Source: Zingiber officinale (Eukaryota; Streptophyta; Magnoliopsida; Zingiberales; Zingiberaceae). Taken from it: a DNA stretch of 64,000 nt. The position numbers were made by a program, and so were the translations under genes. The stretch spans positions 93,772,984 to 93,836,983 of the forward strand of contig NC_056005.1 of NCBI RefSeq assembly GCF_018446385.1, written 5' to 3'. The notes beneath the pieces are model-generated. The model had not been told where the DNA came from and searched no databases. It was given only the letters and a program-made list of their open reading frames with translations. Positions 35,213 through 46,508 of this stretch are shown in pieces; position 1 is the first letter of the stretch, and every line of letters begins with the position of its first letter.

Positions 35213-36641
35213 TGTTGTGACCCAAGAATACTCATATATCTTCGTAATAATATGATATTATCCACTTCGGATCTAGGCCCTCGTGGCTTTACTCTTAGAC
35301 TCTCCTCAAAAAGTCTCATGTCAATGAAGATATCCTATATCCTTTTAAACCTATATGTTTTTTACCAAATCTTTCCAATGTGGAACTTTGATTAAATCCC
35401 AACAATCCTTCCTTCAAACGAAGGACCACAATTACCCTTATAGTTCGGGCCTTCTCGCAAGCATCTGGTCATCCTGACTTATTCTGGGCCTCCCTACAAG
35501 CATCAACATCCGATCACCTTAACCTGCTTTGGGCCTCCTCACGAGCATTCGATCACCTTGACCTGCTCCGGACCTCCCCGCGAGCATCCGGTCACCCTGA
35601 CCTACTCGCCTCCCCGCAAGTATCTGGTTACCCTATTATGCTCTAGGCCCCCCTCGCACGCATTCAGTCATCCTGACCTGCTCCGGGCCTCCTCGCGAGT
35701 ATCCGGTCACCCTGGCCTGCTTTAGGACCTCCCCGTAAGCATCCGATCATCCTAACTTGTCCCAGATCTCCTCGCAAGTATCCGGTCACCTTGACTTGCT
35801 TCGGGGCATTCTCGCAAGCATTCAGTCAATCTAACCTACCCCTGGGTCCACCCTCAATTTCGTTCAAGGTCATCCCACATGATATCTAGTCTGGATCATG
35901 GCTCTGATACTATTTGTTGTGCCCAAAGGATGTTCACATATCCCCATAATAATATAATATTATCCACTTTATACCTAAGCCCTTATGACTTTGTTCTTGG
36001 GCTCTCCCCAAAAGGTCTCATGATAATGGAGATATCATATATCTTTTTAAACTCATGATCTTTACCAAATCTTTCTAATGTGAAACTTTGTTTGAATCAT
36101 AATAATCCTTCTCTCAAACGAATGATCACAATTACTCTTATGGTCAGGGCCTCACTGCGAGCATCCGGTCACCCTGGCCTGTTCCGGGTCTTCTCACGAG
36201 CATTCAGTCACCTTGACATGCTTCGAGTCTCGCTGCGAGCATCCGGTCATCCTGATCTCCTCCAAACCTCCTCGTATACATCTAGTCATCCTGACCTGTT
36301 CTGGCCTTTTCTGCGAGTATCTGGTCACCCTGACCTACTTCGGGGTCTTCCTGCAAGCATCTAGTAAACTTGACCTACCTCGGGCCCACCTAAACTTTGT
36401 TCAAGGTCACCGCACATGGTATTTGATTTTGACCATGACTCTGATACCATTTATTAGAACTAAAGAATATTCACATATCTCCACAATGATATGATATTGC
36501 CCACTTTAGGTCTAGACTCTCATGACTTTGCTTTTGGACTCTCCTCAAAAGACCTTTTGCCAATGGAGATATTCTACATCCTTTTAAGTTAATGATCTTT
36601 ATCAAATATTTTCAATATGAGACTTTGATTGAATCTCAACA
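35213..36641 (-). mobile_element. tandem TRIM: LTR-internal-LTR-internal-LTR, minus
   Basis: Three LTR copies of about 190 bp lie at 35213-35404, 35915-36104 and 36452-36641. They alternate with internal segments at 35405-35914 and 36105-36451. Just left of the second and third LTR is the complement of a tRNA-Met primer-binding site ('gctctgatacta' at 35901-35912 and 'ctctgatacca' at 36439-36449). Next to the right end of the first two is a complement of a polypurine tract ('atccttccttcaaac', 'atccttctctcaaac'). Outer flanks ATGGT and CTGGT match at 4 of 5 bases. The internal parts are repeats of 'gcgagcatccggtcaccctgacctgc' type and do not code for protein. Confidence 0.85.
35430..35850. repeat. 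internal tandem array of the TRIM
   Basis: About eight degenerate units of roughly 48-52 bp containing 'ctccgggcctcctcgcgagc' and 'atccggtcaccctgacctg'. A similar shorter array lies at 36145-36365 in the second internal segment. The open frames at 36080-36494 are translations of it. Confidence 0.75.
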
Positions 36642-38363
36642 CTGGTATTGAAAAAAACATCACTACATTGTAACTGGTTTACAAAAAGCAACTACAATGA
36701 TAGGGAAAAAGAAAAACACTCAATATACTTTTGCAACTCCCGTGGAATGCGCCATTAAGAAATACGAGTAGAAAAAAGAGAGGAGGGAGATGAGTAAGGT
36801 TGGGCAAAAACCCTAATTAACTCACACAAGAAGACATCCTAAAGAATATGGCTTAGGTCTAGGGTTTGACACGGGGGGAAGCGAGGAGCGGGATGAGAGG
36901 GGAAGAGGGTTTAGGACTTTGATTTTGAAAATCAACGATGAGAGACCAAGGGAATTAAAAAAAAGGAGAGCCAAAATATGTTAGTGCATTTCGAAGAGAA
37001 GGAGAAAATGTTGAATTTTGGTCCGCGTCAACTCGTCACATTGCCTGTATATGATATAAGGTCCTTAGGATAATAAAACCCGATATCATATGTTAATTTT
37101 AATATATTGAATGACGATAATTAAATGAAAAAAATATATTAATATAAAAGATATTCGATTTCTAGGCGGATAATTTCTTGGTCATGCAGGACTGCCGGCT
37201 AAGCGACCTTATGGTCGCACACGGTATAGTTTCACAATAAGAAATTTAGATTGTCATCTAGATACTCACGATTTGATCTCAATTATGATGTATTTATATG
37301 ATTTTTTTTTTTAAATAGGATGTATAAGGGAAAGATACTGAACTTCTACACTGTCCGTGATAGCTGTTTTCATGAGGTTGGATAGGTCACGGTAAAGTCA
37401 CAAAACAATGGATTCACCGTTAATAATCCATAGTCAACCGCCGCCGTGGAGTCTTCCAACGTCTCCGATCAAAAAACAACTCTCAGACAATTTTCCGATC
37501 TAAAGGAAGCCGAAGTGCTCCGGAATCGACGGATCCAATTCCCAAATAAATTCGCGAGAACGAAGAAGGAAATAGAATCAGGGACGAGCTCGATCGCTGA
37601 AGCAAGAATCGAGGGAAAACCGCTCGGATCTGGGAAATGGGCGAGGGATTTCAACGATACGCACCGCGATCCAAAGAGCTTTCTCCTGAGAAAAAAGCAA
37701 CCAAACTGAAATCCAACACCGCCGCCGGAGAAGGAGATCAGCGAACAGGCAGCAAGCCAATAATCCGCCATTTTTTTACCTTCGGAGAAAATAGAAGGCG
37801 GCGACGACGACGACAAGTCCCTTCCGTTCGTTTGGGATCCTTCCACAAAGCTACATTGACGATTAGCTTCCTGTAGGCTGTCGGAGGTCCTTTTGGAGGT
37901 CTTCTCTTGGATTCTGCAATCTTCCACGGCCGTCGGTCGTCGGAGTCGAAGCTCTTCTTGATATTTGGGAATTTGGATAGTGCAGGGTGTTATTTGGGAA
38001 ATTCTGAAAGATAAGTGCCTCAAAAAAAAATAAATTTCACTAATTTCTTTTGCCCGATCTGATCTACTCTCGTCTTCCTCGATCCCAGCGGCCAGCGGGC
38101 GACGAGTAACCAGCGGTATTGGCCGGCCGGCCAGCGAACTTCTACGGGGGAAGCGATCCCTCCTCCGTCCTCGTTGGTAAACCCTCCGCCACCTCCTCTA
38201 TTTCCTTTTTCTTCTATATCGCCTTGGATTTGTATCGCTTCATCAGCAGCCAAAACGGAGAAATCGGTGGATTCCTTAGGGTTCGTCTTCGCCAATCCCT
38301 AACCGGGAGAAAGATTGATCTCCAACCCCTTCTCATTTCAAAGATTTACTCAAACCCTAGCGA
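36642..38363. other. upstream region of the trihelix gene
   Basis: 36642-37430 is AT-rich without a gene. 37440-38350 is GC-richer and gene-like in texture. It holds overlapping open frames on both strands (37446-37709 plus, 37469-38023 minus) that begin with GTG or TTG rather than ATG and show no domain. It may be promoter or 5' UTR of the trihelix gene, or an unrecognised first exon. Confidence 0.45.
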
Positions 38364-39947
38364 ATGGAGCAACCGAGCATCGTCCAGGCTCTTCCGGCCG
38401 AGCAACCGAGGATCGTCCGGGTTCTGCCAAGGGAGCAACTACACATTATCCAGGCTCTGCCGGCCACTCCTAGGAAACAAAAGGAGCGCATCGCCGGAGC
38501 CACTGCAAGCAGCAACTTTCCGTCGCCGACCGGCACTTCTCGATGCACTCGCTTGCAGGCCGCCCCTGACTGGTCCACTTACGATACGCTTGTCCTTCTC
38601 AACGAGATCGCTTCCATGGACGAGGACTGGCTCAAGGCGCTCTCCTCGTACCAGAAGTGGAAGATGATCGCGGACAACTGTGCCGCCTCGAACGTCGTAC
38701 GATCCTCCCACCAGTGCAAGAGGCGGTGGAAGTCGCTGCTCTCTGCCCACTCGAAGATCAGGGAGTGGGAGTTCAAGCATGGTGAGGGATCCTACTGGAG
38801 CTTGGATAGTGAGAAGAAGAAGCACTTGCTAGGGCTCCCGTACATGCTCGACCAGGAAGTGTTCAGTGCCATGGATGCAGTTATTAGGCCGCAGGAGGGT
38901 CAGGCTGTGTTGGTCGATATGGAGGTGGAGGGCATCATCATGGCTGCCAATGGTTTGCAAGAGCTACCTGTGGCCGCAGAGACAGAAATGCTGGATGTTA
39001 CTGATGCTCCAGGTCTGTTCACAACTCCACTTTCATTCATTAATGCATTTCCTTTTGCTAAGCAACGTTATTGAATTATGAACCATGAACACATATAGCA
39101 CATACCAGCCATTATGCAGATAGTTGGATTGACTACTTATCATCATTGGCAAACATTCTTGCTCTAAAGAAATTTGATATACTAATTTGATGTAATAGTG
39201 CTGAAGATGGGCACTCTCCTCTTAAATCACTTTTTTCCCCCATATATCTACTTAGCCTTTAGCTAACTGAATGCCATTGTCTGTGAGCCTCTCTTTTAAT
39301 TTGTGAAAGTTTGCCTCCACACCCAATCAAAGTCCAACCAATCTTGTAACCAATCATTCTGATGAACTTTGTGGTTTAGAACAGCAAATCATGTTTTCTA
39401 TGGTTAACTCTCTATGCCACTAAATCTTCATGGAATTTATGTTCGATGAGCTACTTCACCCTGCACCACTGTCACCTTACCAATAGGTATATCAAACTCT
39501 TTGGACCGATTAACCTCATGGAATCTCACACCTTCTTCTCCACTACCTTTGCTTGAACTTGATGGCCGAAAATCTCCTCTCTATGAAATTTGCATATGAG
39601 ATCACGTGATTCTGTTGATGTATCCTACTGAGAATACAGAATCTCAACTTTCAGGTTCCAAAGAGAATATAGAAGATGAGAATCAAGATAAAGAAAACTT
39701 AGAAAAGGCGAGAATTATGATGAGTAAGCTGCATGAGAATGCTCAGCAGATACATGTCATTCTGAAACATGAGCTAGAAGATAATCTTGGTGTGAATCCT
39801 GCTCTGGTGGATTTGGCATACCCTAGCGATGCAATGAGGTTGCAAGCAGATCAGTTAATCAAAGCTCTGAGGAGCCTTGTTGGTCCTCTGAACCAGTTCA
39901 CAGAGCTGATCAAGGCGGTCGGTTATGAAGGCATTCAACCTATATGA
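38364..39947 (+). CDS. trihelix / Myb-like (SANT) transcription factor, two exons
   Basis: Exon 1 38364-39012, intron 39013-39654 (GTCTGT...TTTCAG, 642 nt), exon 2 39655-39947; total 942 nt, 313 residues. The ATG is preceded in frame by TAG at 38358, so the start is firm. Residues 3-35 are three 11-residue repeats (QPSIVQALPAE type). The trihelix domain is about residues 69-140, with regularly spaced Trp at 70, 99, 122 and 135 and the 'QCKRRWKSLL' helix. A conserved 'MLDQEVFSAMDAVI' stretch follows. Exon 2 is an acidic start followed by an amphipathic helical C-terminus. Trihelix proteins bind GT-type promoter elements in the nucleus. The ASR3-like subgroup is my best guess; targets are unknown. 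Confidence 0.87.
38370..38468 (+). repeat. 33-bp in-frame triplication at the start of the trihelix gene
   Basis: Three diverged 33-bp units encode QPSIVQALPAE, QPRIVRVLPRE and QLHIIQALPAT in succession. They lie between the start codon and the DNA-binding domain. The multiple of three keeps the frame. Confidence 0.85.
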
Positions 39948-41115
39948 GTCCATGATATGCAATGCGATGCCACTTTGTCAAAGTTTTGGTTGCATTACCT
40001 CACACTTTGTCCTGATCAGGTCTACAATGCACTTAATTATTTATGAGTTAAACATGACTAATCGCTTTTGAGTTTTAGTGTATTAGCTTGTAGCCATTGA
40101 GGATCTGTCATGTTCAAAGACAGTTAGTTCATATAGCATGACTGTTTTATTTTTGGTCAAATAATTTGAAGGTTTCCTCCAAATTCAATACACAACTTTA
40201 GTTATATATGGATTTGCAAGAACACTGTTTGGATTATCCTCACATATACATATGAGAACAACTTCAGAGGACACCATGCTTCTAATCAGCATTTGTAAAC
40301 AAGTACACTGAACTCTGCGACTATTTCAATAGGTGAGCATCTCTCTCTGATAAAAATATCATCTTTTGGACATCTGCTTTGTCATTGGTTCATCTGTTAA
40401 CTTTATTTTGATGCAAAATTAATATCTCTCAGATTTCTTGCCATTTTGCTGCAGCATCACACTACGATGAATCTTGCGACCATTTTCATAGGTAAGCTCC
40501 TCTCTGATAAAATTCTTATCTTTGGATGCCTGCTTTGTGGTTGGTTCATCTGGAAACTTTATTTTGATGGAAAATGAATATTTCTCTTGAATTTCTTGCC
40601 ATTTGATGCAGAATCAACATCAATCATTCATCGTGAACGATCACACTGTCGATGAGTGATGAGTCCTGTGGCTATTTTGATAGGTAAGCATTTCTCTCTA
40701 TAAAAAAAACTCCTCTTTAGACACCTGCTTTGTTGTTGGTTCATCTGGTAACTTGATCTTGATGCAAAATTAGCATTCACCTCAAATTTCTTGCCATTCG
40801 ATCTTTTGTTTCTGGATTTCCTACGACATGATGACTCTCTTTGCTTTATCTGTTCCCTTGTTTGCGACTTATCATATACTTTTTACTGTGGAATGGGATT
40901 GCAAGTTAATGTCCTAATTCTTGGTGGGTCGTTTAAGTTGCGCACTTGCTGTAAATATGGACAAAGAACAATTGGTGGGATTTATATGGATCTTCCTTGA
41001 GTTTCTGGAGGTTCATAAAGGTCCACCATACACTTAAAGATTTACATATTAATGAACCATTTAGATCTCTTCAAATCTTTGTACTTTTCCTTTCTTTAAA
41101 AAAAATACTTTATAA
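39948..41115 (+). other. 3' region of the trihelix gene with a local triplication
   Basis: After TGA-free 3' sequence this region holds three imperfect tandem copies (about 40309-40466, 40467-40652, 40653-40805). The rest shows no gene; the frame 40791-41000 has no domain. Element G starts at 41121 with its duplication at 41116. Confidence 0.6.
40309..40805 (+). repeat. three tandem copies, each with splice-site-like ends
   Basis: Each copy of about 155-185 bp runs through '(t)gcgac.attttcataggtaagc', 'ctctctgataaaa', 'cctgctttgt..ttggttcatctg', 'actttattttgatg' and 'atttcttgccatttg'. A 'gcag' acceptor-like site follows in the first two copies. Each therefore contains a donor-like AG|GTGAGC or AG|GTAAGC. 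Confidence 0.8.
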
Positions 41116-41120
41116 ATATT
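41116..41120. repeat. target-site duplication ATATT, left of G
   Basis: Repeated at 47936-47940 directly after the terminal GGATCA. It defines element G. Confidence 0.9.
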
Positions 41121-42594
41121 TGACGTGGATATTGAATAAGGGGTAGGGAAGAAATAAGGGGAAAGAAGGAGGGCAATTAAGGAAAATCACTGTAGCATCC
41201 TTTTAGGTTGGGGTGGATAGCGAATGGAAGAGAGGGGTGGCTGGTGTTTTTCTTTTCCGCCGCCAAAAGTGAACGGGGAAGGGAGTTTTTCTTCCCTCTC
41301 ATGCCTTCGCCAGCGCCGATGCCAGCCGCCACCTCTCCTTCTCTCTTCCTCTCCTCTCGCCGGCAGAAGCTTCTAGCGGCCAGCAAAAGGAGGGTGGCTT
41401 CCTTACTCCATCTCCAGCTCTTCGCCGGTGCCGACGCCGACCACAGACTTCACCTCTCTTCCTCTCCCATTCCTCCTCGCTACGTCGTTGTCGGACTTCC
41501 CTCGTCCTCCTTGCGATACCGCAGCTAGACTCCTCCTCCTCACGATTCCGCCGCCGAACAGACCGGTCGTCGCACTTCTTCTCTCGCTTGAACTGCCTCC
41601 GGACCACTCCACTTCCTCCCTCCTACATGTTGCCGCCCAGGGGAGGGGAATGCCACCTCCATTCTCCCCCTGTCCAGCGTCGCCTCCCTCTCTATTTCTC
41701 GCACTCGCCGACAGTTCAGGAGCCCTCTACCTCCTCGTGTCACTGCCGGCCAGCATTGCTTTCAGCGGTTGACGCCGCTCACAGTTGGTCGGGGTCATCT
41801 TCAGTTCGTGAGCCGTTGATGTTTCCGACCTTCACGCCGTTTCGTGGGGTTTTGGGGTTTTGCGCCGATCTGATTTGTGTACTGTATTCTTGCCTACGCG
41901 TTTATTTTGTCTATGGGTCATGTCCCGGCCTATCTACCGAACTCGTGTCCCAATCTGTGTGCTTATTTCGTGTCTCGGACTGCGTGCCGACCCAGCGTCC
42001 CGGTCTGTGTGTCGACCCAGCGTCCCTGCTTGCGTGTCGACCCAGCGTCCCGGCTTGCGTGTCGACCCAGCGTCCCGGCCTGCGTGCCGACCCAGCGTCC
42101 CGGCCTGCGTGCCGACCCAGCGTCCCGGCCTGCGTGCCGACCTAGTGTTTCGGCCTGCGTGCTAGTGTCTTGTCCCGGTCTGTAGCTCGTCTTTCGGGCC
42201 CGTGCCGCGTTCAGCTCTCCGTCGTCAGATCCAGCTTTCCAGCCTGATCGGAGTCATCTACTCTTCCGGGTCGCGACAACTCGAACCGCGTCCCATCCGA
42301 GGGCGCCCCCCTGGGCCAGGGTACGTTTCTCAGTTCATACTCTTTATATGCATTTCATTATTTTATGGCTTAGTCTTGTACTTATATATTCGTTGGATCT
42401 GCCTCGAGTATCGGGGTACCGGGGGCCGGGCCAACCCGGTCACCGACTGCAGATAGCGTTGACCAGAGGACTTTTGAAGACTTGGTCAACACGGGAGCCA
42501 TCTCAGCACACCCCCCTCCGGGACGTCGCGATTTTGTCAACATTCTCGACACCTCACCCGACAGTCCATCCGACTCAGCTTCCGGACCGGATCA
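41121..42594 (+). mobile_element. 5' LTR of G
   Basis: 1474 bp. It is nearly identical to 46509-47935 except for two extra 25-bp units. The many overlapping frames on both strands (41177-42641) recur in the second LTR and are not genes. Confidence 0.9.
41990..42165 (+). repeat. 25-bp tandem array in LTR G
   Basis: Six full units plus one diverged unit of a 25-bp repeat containing 'cgacccagcgtcccgg'. The copy in the 3' LTR (47380-47500) has four plus one. Since 25 is not a multiple of three, the array is open in all three frames. Confidence 0.92.
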
Positions 42595-42598
42595 AATT

Positions 42599-42614
42599 TG
42601 GCGCCGTCTGTGGG
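42599..42614 (+). other. primer-binding site of G
   Basis: 'tggcgccgtctgtggg' four bases after the LTR end. The same sequence lies next to the F LTR on the other strand. Confidence 0.85.
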
Positions 42615-43814
42615 AATCTCTTCACCTGTTCTGGAACGTGAAGATGGATGACGTCGGGAGGTTCTCTACCATTATCACAATCCCGGAGTATCTCGACGCA
42701 TATATTATATTCTATCCTCACTCCACCGGTATTCGGAAGTCGAGGAATTGAGCGGAGCTTCAGCTGGCCGACAGGTTAGTTTTTCCATTACGTTTTTTCC
42801 CTAACTCCACGGGTGTTCGGGAGTTAAGGGACCAAGACAAGCGCTTATCCGGTTGGCACGACTTCCCGATCAGGTACGCTACAAGCTCCGCTCTCTTTTT
42901 ACGATTATAGTAACTGCTGTATTTCCCTGATAAAAGAGTAAGAGCCTAGTTTCTTGATCAAAGACTAGAGTTTTCAATTTCTGATCGGACACTAGGGGCT
43001 CAGCTCCCCGCTCATACACTTGGGACACAGCTCCCCGCTCATACTCTAGGGGCACAGCTCCCCACTCAGTGACACAGTATAGCTTTCCGATCAGGATCTA
43101 GGGGCCTCGCTCTTTGATTACAGCTAGGGACCTTACTCTCGATCAGGGGCAGGGGCCCAGTTCCTCAATCATGTGTGTTATAGGCTCTGCACCCTTCACC
43201 ATGAGGCTCTGCACCCTTCATCAGGAGGCTCTGCATCCTCTTACCATTACAGGCCCTGTACCCTTCACCATGGGGATCTGCATCCTCTTACTGTTATAGG
43301 CGTTTCACCTTATTGCTATTATATGCTCTGTACTCTCCACCTGTTTTGCATCTTCTTATGTATACAGGCTCGGCTTCCTTCACCCACGGTGCTATGCTTG
43401 CCTTTACTTTTATGAACTCTGCTCCCCTATATTGCCATGGGTTTCATTCTCTTTGGCGGTCAGGGCTCATATTATCATCTCCTCCCCTCGCTCCACGGGT
43501 ATTCGGGAGTTGAGGGATCGAGACAAATTCGCAGTCAATTGGCACCACACCGCTATCAGATATGACATAAGCTTTATTTCCTCATGTTGCTACATGCTTC
43601 GCTTTTACTAGCTTCAAGGCTTATCCTCCCCCGTTCGGGGGTGAGCGATTTCACTAGTCTCAGACCAGCTTATCGGATTTCATATCTCCCCCATTTGGGG
43701 GTGAGCGGTTTTCACTGGTCTCAGACCAGCTTATCAGATTTCATATCTCCCCCGTTCGGGTTGAGCGGTTTTCACTGGTCTCAGACCAACTTATTGGATT
43801 TCTTATCTCCCCCG

Positions 43815-44290
43815 TTCGGGGTCGAGTTTTCGCCACCGGTCTCGGACCGTAGTACATCATCATTTACCTCCCCCATTCAGGGTCGAGACATCGCCACCGG
43901 TCTCGGACCGGAGTATCATTACTGGTCTCGGACCAGCGCCATCGCCACCGGTCTCGGATCGGAGTATCATTACTGGTCTCGGACCAGCGCCATCGCCACC
44001 GGTCTCGGACCGGAGTATCATTACTGGTCTCGGACCAGCGCCATCGCCACCGGTCTCGGACCGAGTATTACCGGTCTCGGACCGCCATCACCACCTGGCC
44101 CCGGACCGGAGTATTACTTGGTCTCGGACCGCCATCACCACCGGTCTCGACCGAGTATCATCGGTCTTGGACCGCCATCGCCACCGGCCCTGACCGTAGT
44201 ATTACGGTCTCGGACCGCCATCGCCACCCGGTCTCGGACCGAGTATCATCGGTCTCGGACCATCGCCACCGGTCTCGGACCAGAGTATCA
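43815..44290 (+). repeat. CACCGGTCTCGGACCGG array in G
   Basis: Short units with 'ggtctcggaccgg', 'agtatcattactggtctcgg' and 'accagcgccatcgcc' repeat with a basic period of about 51 bp, degenerating to shorter units towards 44290. Each 'ggtctcggacc' is close to a palindrome. Confidence 0.85.
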
Positions 44291-44910
44291 CCCCTCGCGA
44301 GTTATAAGTGAGCTCGCCCTCACGCCCAGCGACCTTCGTCGGTCCCATGCGAGAATTAAAAGTGAGCCTGCTCACGCCCAACGACCTTTAGGTCGGTCTC
44401 ATGTCGCCTCGGTCGAGTTATAAGTGAGCTCTGCTCACGCCCAACGACCTTCTGTCGGCTCCCATCGAGAATTAAAAGTGAGCCCTCGCTCACGCTTCTA
44501 GGTCGGTAGCCCCAGACTCTCGCCTCAGTGCGAGTTATAAGTGAGCTCTGCTCTCACGCCCAACGACCTTTCAGGTCGGCTCCCATGCGAGGATTAAAAG
44601 TGAGCCCTGCGCTCACGCCCAACGATCTTTTAGGTCGGTAGCCCCAAATTCTCGCCTCAGTGCGAGTTATAAGTGAGCTCTGCTCTCACGCCCAACGACC
44701 TTTCAGGTCGGCTCCCATGCGAGAATTAAAAGTGAGCTCTGTTCTCACGCCCAACGACCTTTCAGGTCGGTAGCCCCAGACTCTCGCCTCAGTGCGAGTT
44801 ATAAGTGAGCTCTGCTCTCACGCTCAACGACCTTTCAGGTCGGCTCCCAGGCGAGAATTAAAAGTGAGCTCTGTTCTCACGTCCAACGATCTTTCAGGCC
44901 GGTAGTCCCG
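44290..44910 (+). repeat. alternating 60/120-bp array in G
   Basis: Two related modules alternate: 'gcgagttataagtgagctctgctctcacg' and 'gcgagaattaaaagtgagccctgctcacg'. Each is followed by 'cccaacgacctttcaggtcgg'. About five double units are present, some shortened. Confidence 0.85.
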
Positions 44911-45209
44911 GACTTCTGACGGTCAGGGCTTAGATTATTCTCTTCTCCCCTTGCTCCACGGGTATTCGGGAGTTGAAGGACCGAGATAGATCCTCAGTCG
45001 GTTGGCATCACTTTGTGATCAGGTATGATAAAGGTTCTGTCCCTTTATATTGCTACAGGTTTCGCTTCTATGGGCTTCAAGGCTTATCCTCCCCCGTTCG
45101 AGGTTGGGCTATTACCACCGGTCTCGGACCAGAGTATTACCCCCGGTCTCGAATCAGAGTATCACTAACGATCTCTCGGTCAGGCGGTCAGACCAATGCC
45201 CATTCGGTC

Positions 45210-45500
45210 ATCCAGAGACCAAGTCCTGGTCAGACCTTCAGATCAATTCCTGGTCAGGCCTCCAAATTGCTTCTTTGCCAGGCCTTCATATTGTTTTCGG
45301 GTCAGACCTTCAGATCAATTCCTGGTCAGGCCTCCAAACTGCTTCTTTGTCAGGCCTTCAGATTGTTTCTGGGTCAGACCGTCAGACCAAGGTTGGGTCA
45401 GACCTCCAGGTTGCTTCTTTGTCAGGTCTGCGGATTGCTTCTGGGTCACAAGTCTCCAGATCGAGTACTGGTTAGGCCTCCAGAGCACCTCCCGGTCAGG
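45210..45500 (+). repeat. GGTCAGGCCTCCAGATTGCTTCT array in G
   Basis: About nine units of roughly 30 bp with 'ggtcagaccttcagat' and 'caggcctccaaattgcttcttt' alternating. Confidence 0.8.
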
Positions 45501-46508
45501 GTCCCAGACTCTCGCCCCAGTGCGAGTTATAAGTGAGCTCTGCTCTCACGCTCAACGACCTCTCGGTCAGCGCTCATCACTCGCAACTCTGCATGACACT
45601 TGTCATACTCGATTCACTCGCCGCTCTGCTCGGCACGCATCCCACTTGATTCACTTGCCGCTCTGCCCGACACTCTCGGCTCACGTTTTCACTCACCGCT
45701 GTTGCTCGGTCGGCATTCACCGCTTTACTCGCTGCTCTGCCCAGCACTCATCGCACTCGCTTCCCTCGTCGCTTTGCTCGGCGCTCAGCATTTGCATCTC
45801 GCTCACCCCGTTCTTATTTTGCTCGATGGGTATTCTCTCTATTTCCATATCGACATTATTCGATTGCCCGATCGGGATTCACTGTCGCTCGGTCGGCAGT
45901 GGCTCGGGCGTGCGTTTGATACCACTCATTCACCGTCTTGCGATCCGCTAAGCATTTTCTGATGGACAGGTTATCATTATTCGAGTGCCCGATCGGGATT
46001 CATTGTCGCTAGGTCAGCACTCGCTCGGTCTCGCCTTTTATTGACAGGTCGCGATTCACTGTCGCTCGGTCGTCACTCGCTCGGTCGCGCCTACGATTTT
46101 ACGTGCCCATCATGTTCTTTATTGTTAGATCGTGATTTACTGTCAGTCGGTCGGCATTCGCTCGGCAGCTCGCTCATATCGCTCGGCTACTCCCTGGACA
46201 TTCTCACAATCACCCGGTGTGCATTTGCTCAGTCGCCTACACGACCTCATACGAGCGTCTTCGCGATATCACTCGGTCTCCCTCAGCATCTGATCGATCG
46301 TTTGCTTGACATGCGTTTCGAATTATTTCTCGTCGCTCATCCGATTCTGTTTGACTCACATGCTTGACATGGCCATCGCTACTCGTTTAACATTATATGA
46401 TAGACCTGCGATTGGACTCTGCATTCAGTAGTGGTTTTGATTTTTGTTCGGATGGGTCTAGTCAGTCGGACTTGCGCCTCCTTCGACTAGACTTGAAGGG
46501 GATGCTTG

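Larger units (their letters stand above)
42720..45010 (+). repeat. dispersed CTCCACGGGTATTCGGGAGTT motif in G
   Basis: A block with 'cgggtattcgggagttga' followed by 'gagacaa', then 'ttggca', then 'gatcaggta' occurs at about 42720, 42800, 43490 and 44954. The spacing is irregular and arrays fill the gaps. The interior therefore grew by repeated duplication of a module. Confidence 0.7.

Noticed and set aside
37469-38023. 184-codon minus-strand frame upstream of the trihelix gene
   Set aside because: It begins with TTG, has no recognisable domain and mirrors an equally open plus-strand frame that begins with GTG; composition alone explains it.
40791-41000. Small Cys-rich protein gene after the trihelix gene
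   Set aside because: No domain or homologue recognised; lies in the triplicated 3' region and ends in low-complexity sequence.
41177-42641. Many overlapping open frames in the LTRs of G, including Pro/Arg/Ser-rich ones
   Set aside because: All recur in the second LTR (46565-48057), overlap each other on both strands and come from GC-rich LTR and 25-bp arrays.
43584-46367. Plus-strand frames of up to 279 codons in element G
   Set aside because: They are translations of the 51-, 60/120- and 30-bp arrays; no gag or pol motif is present.
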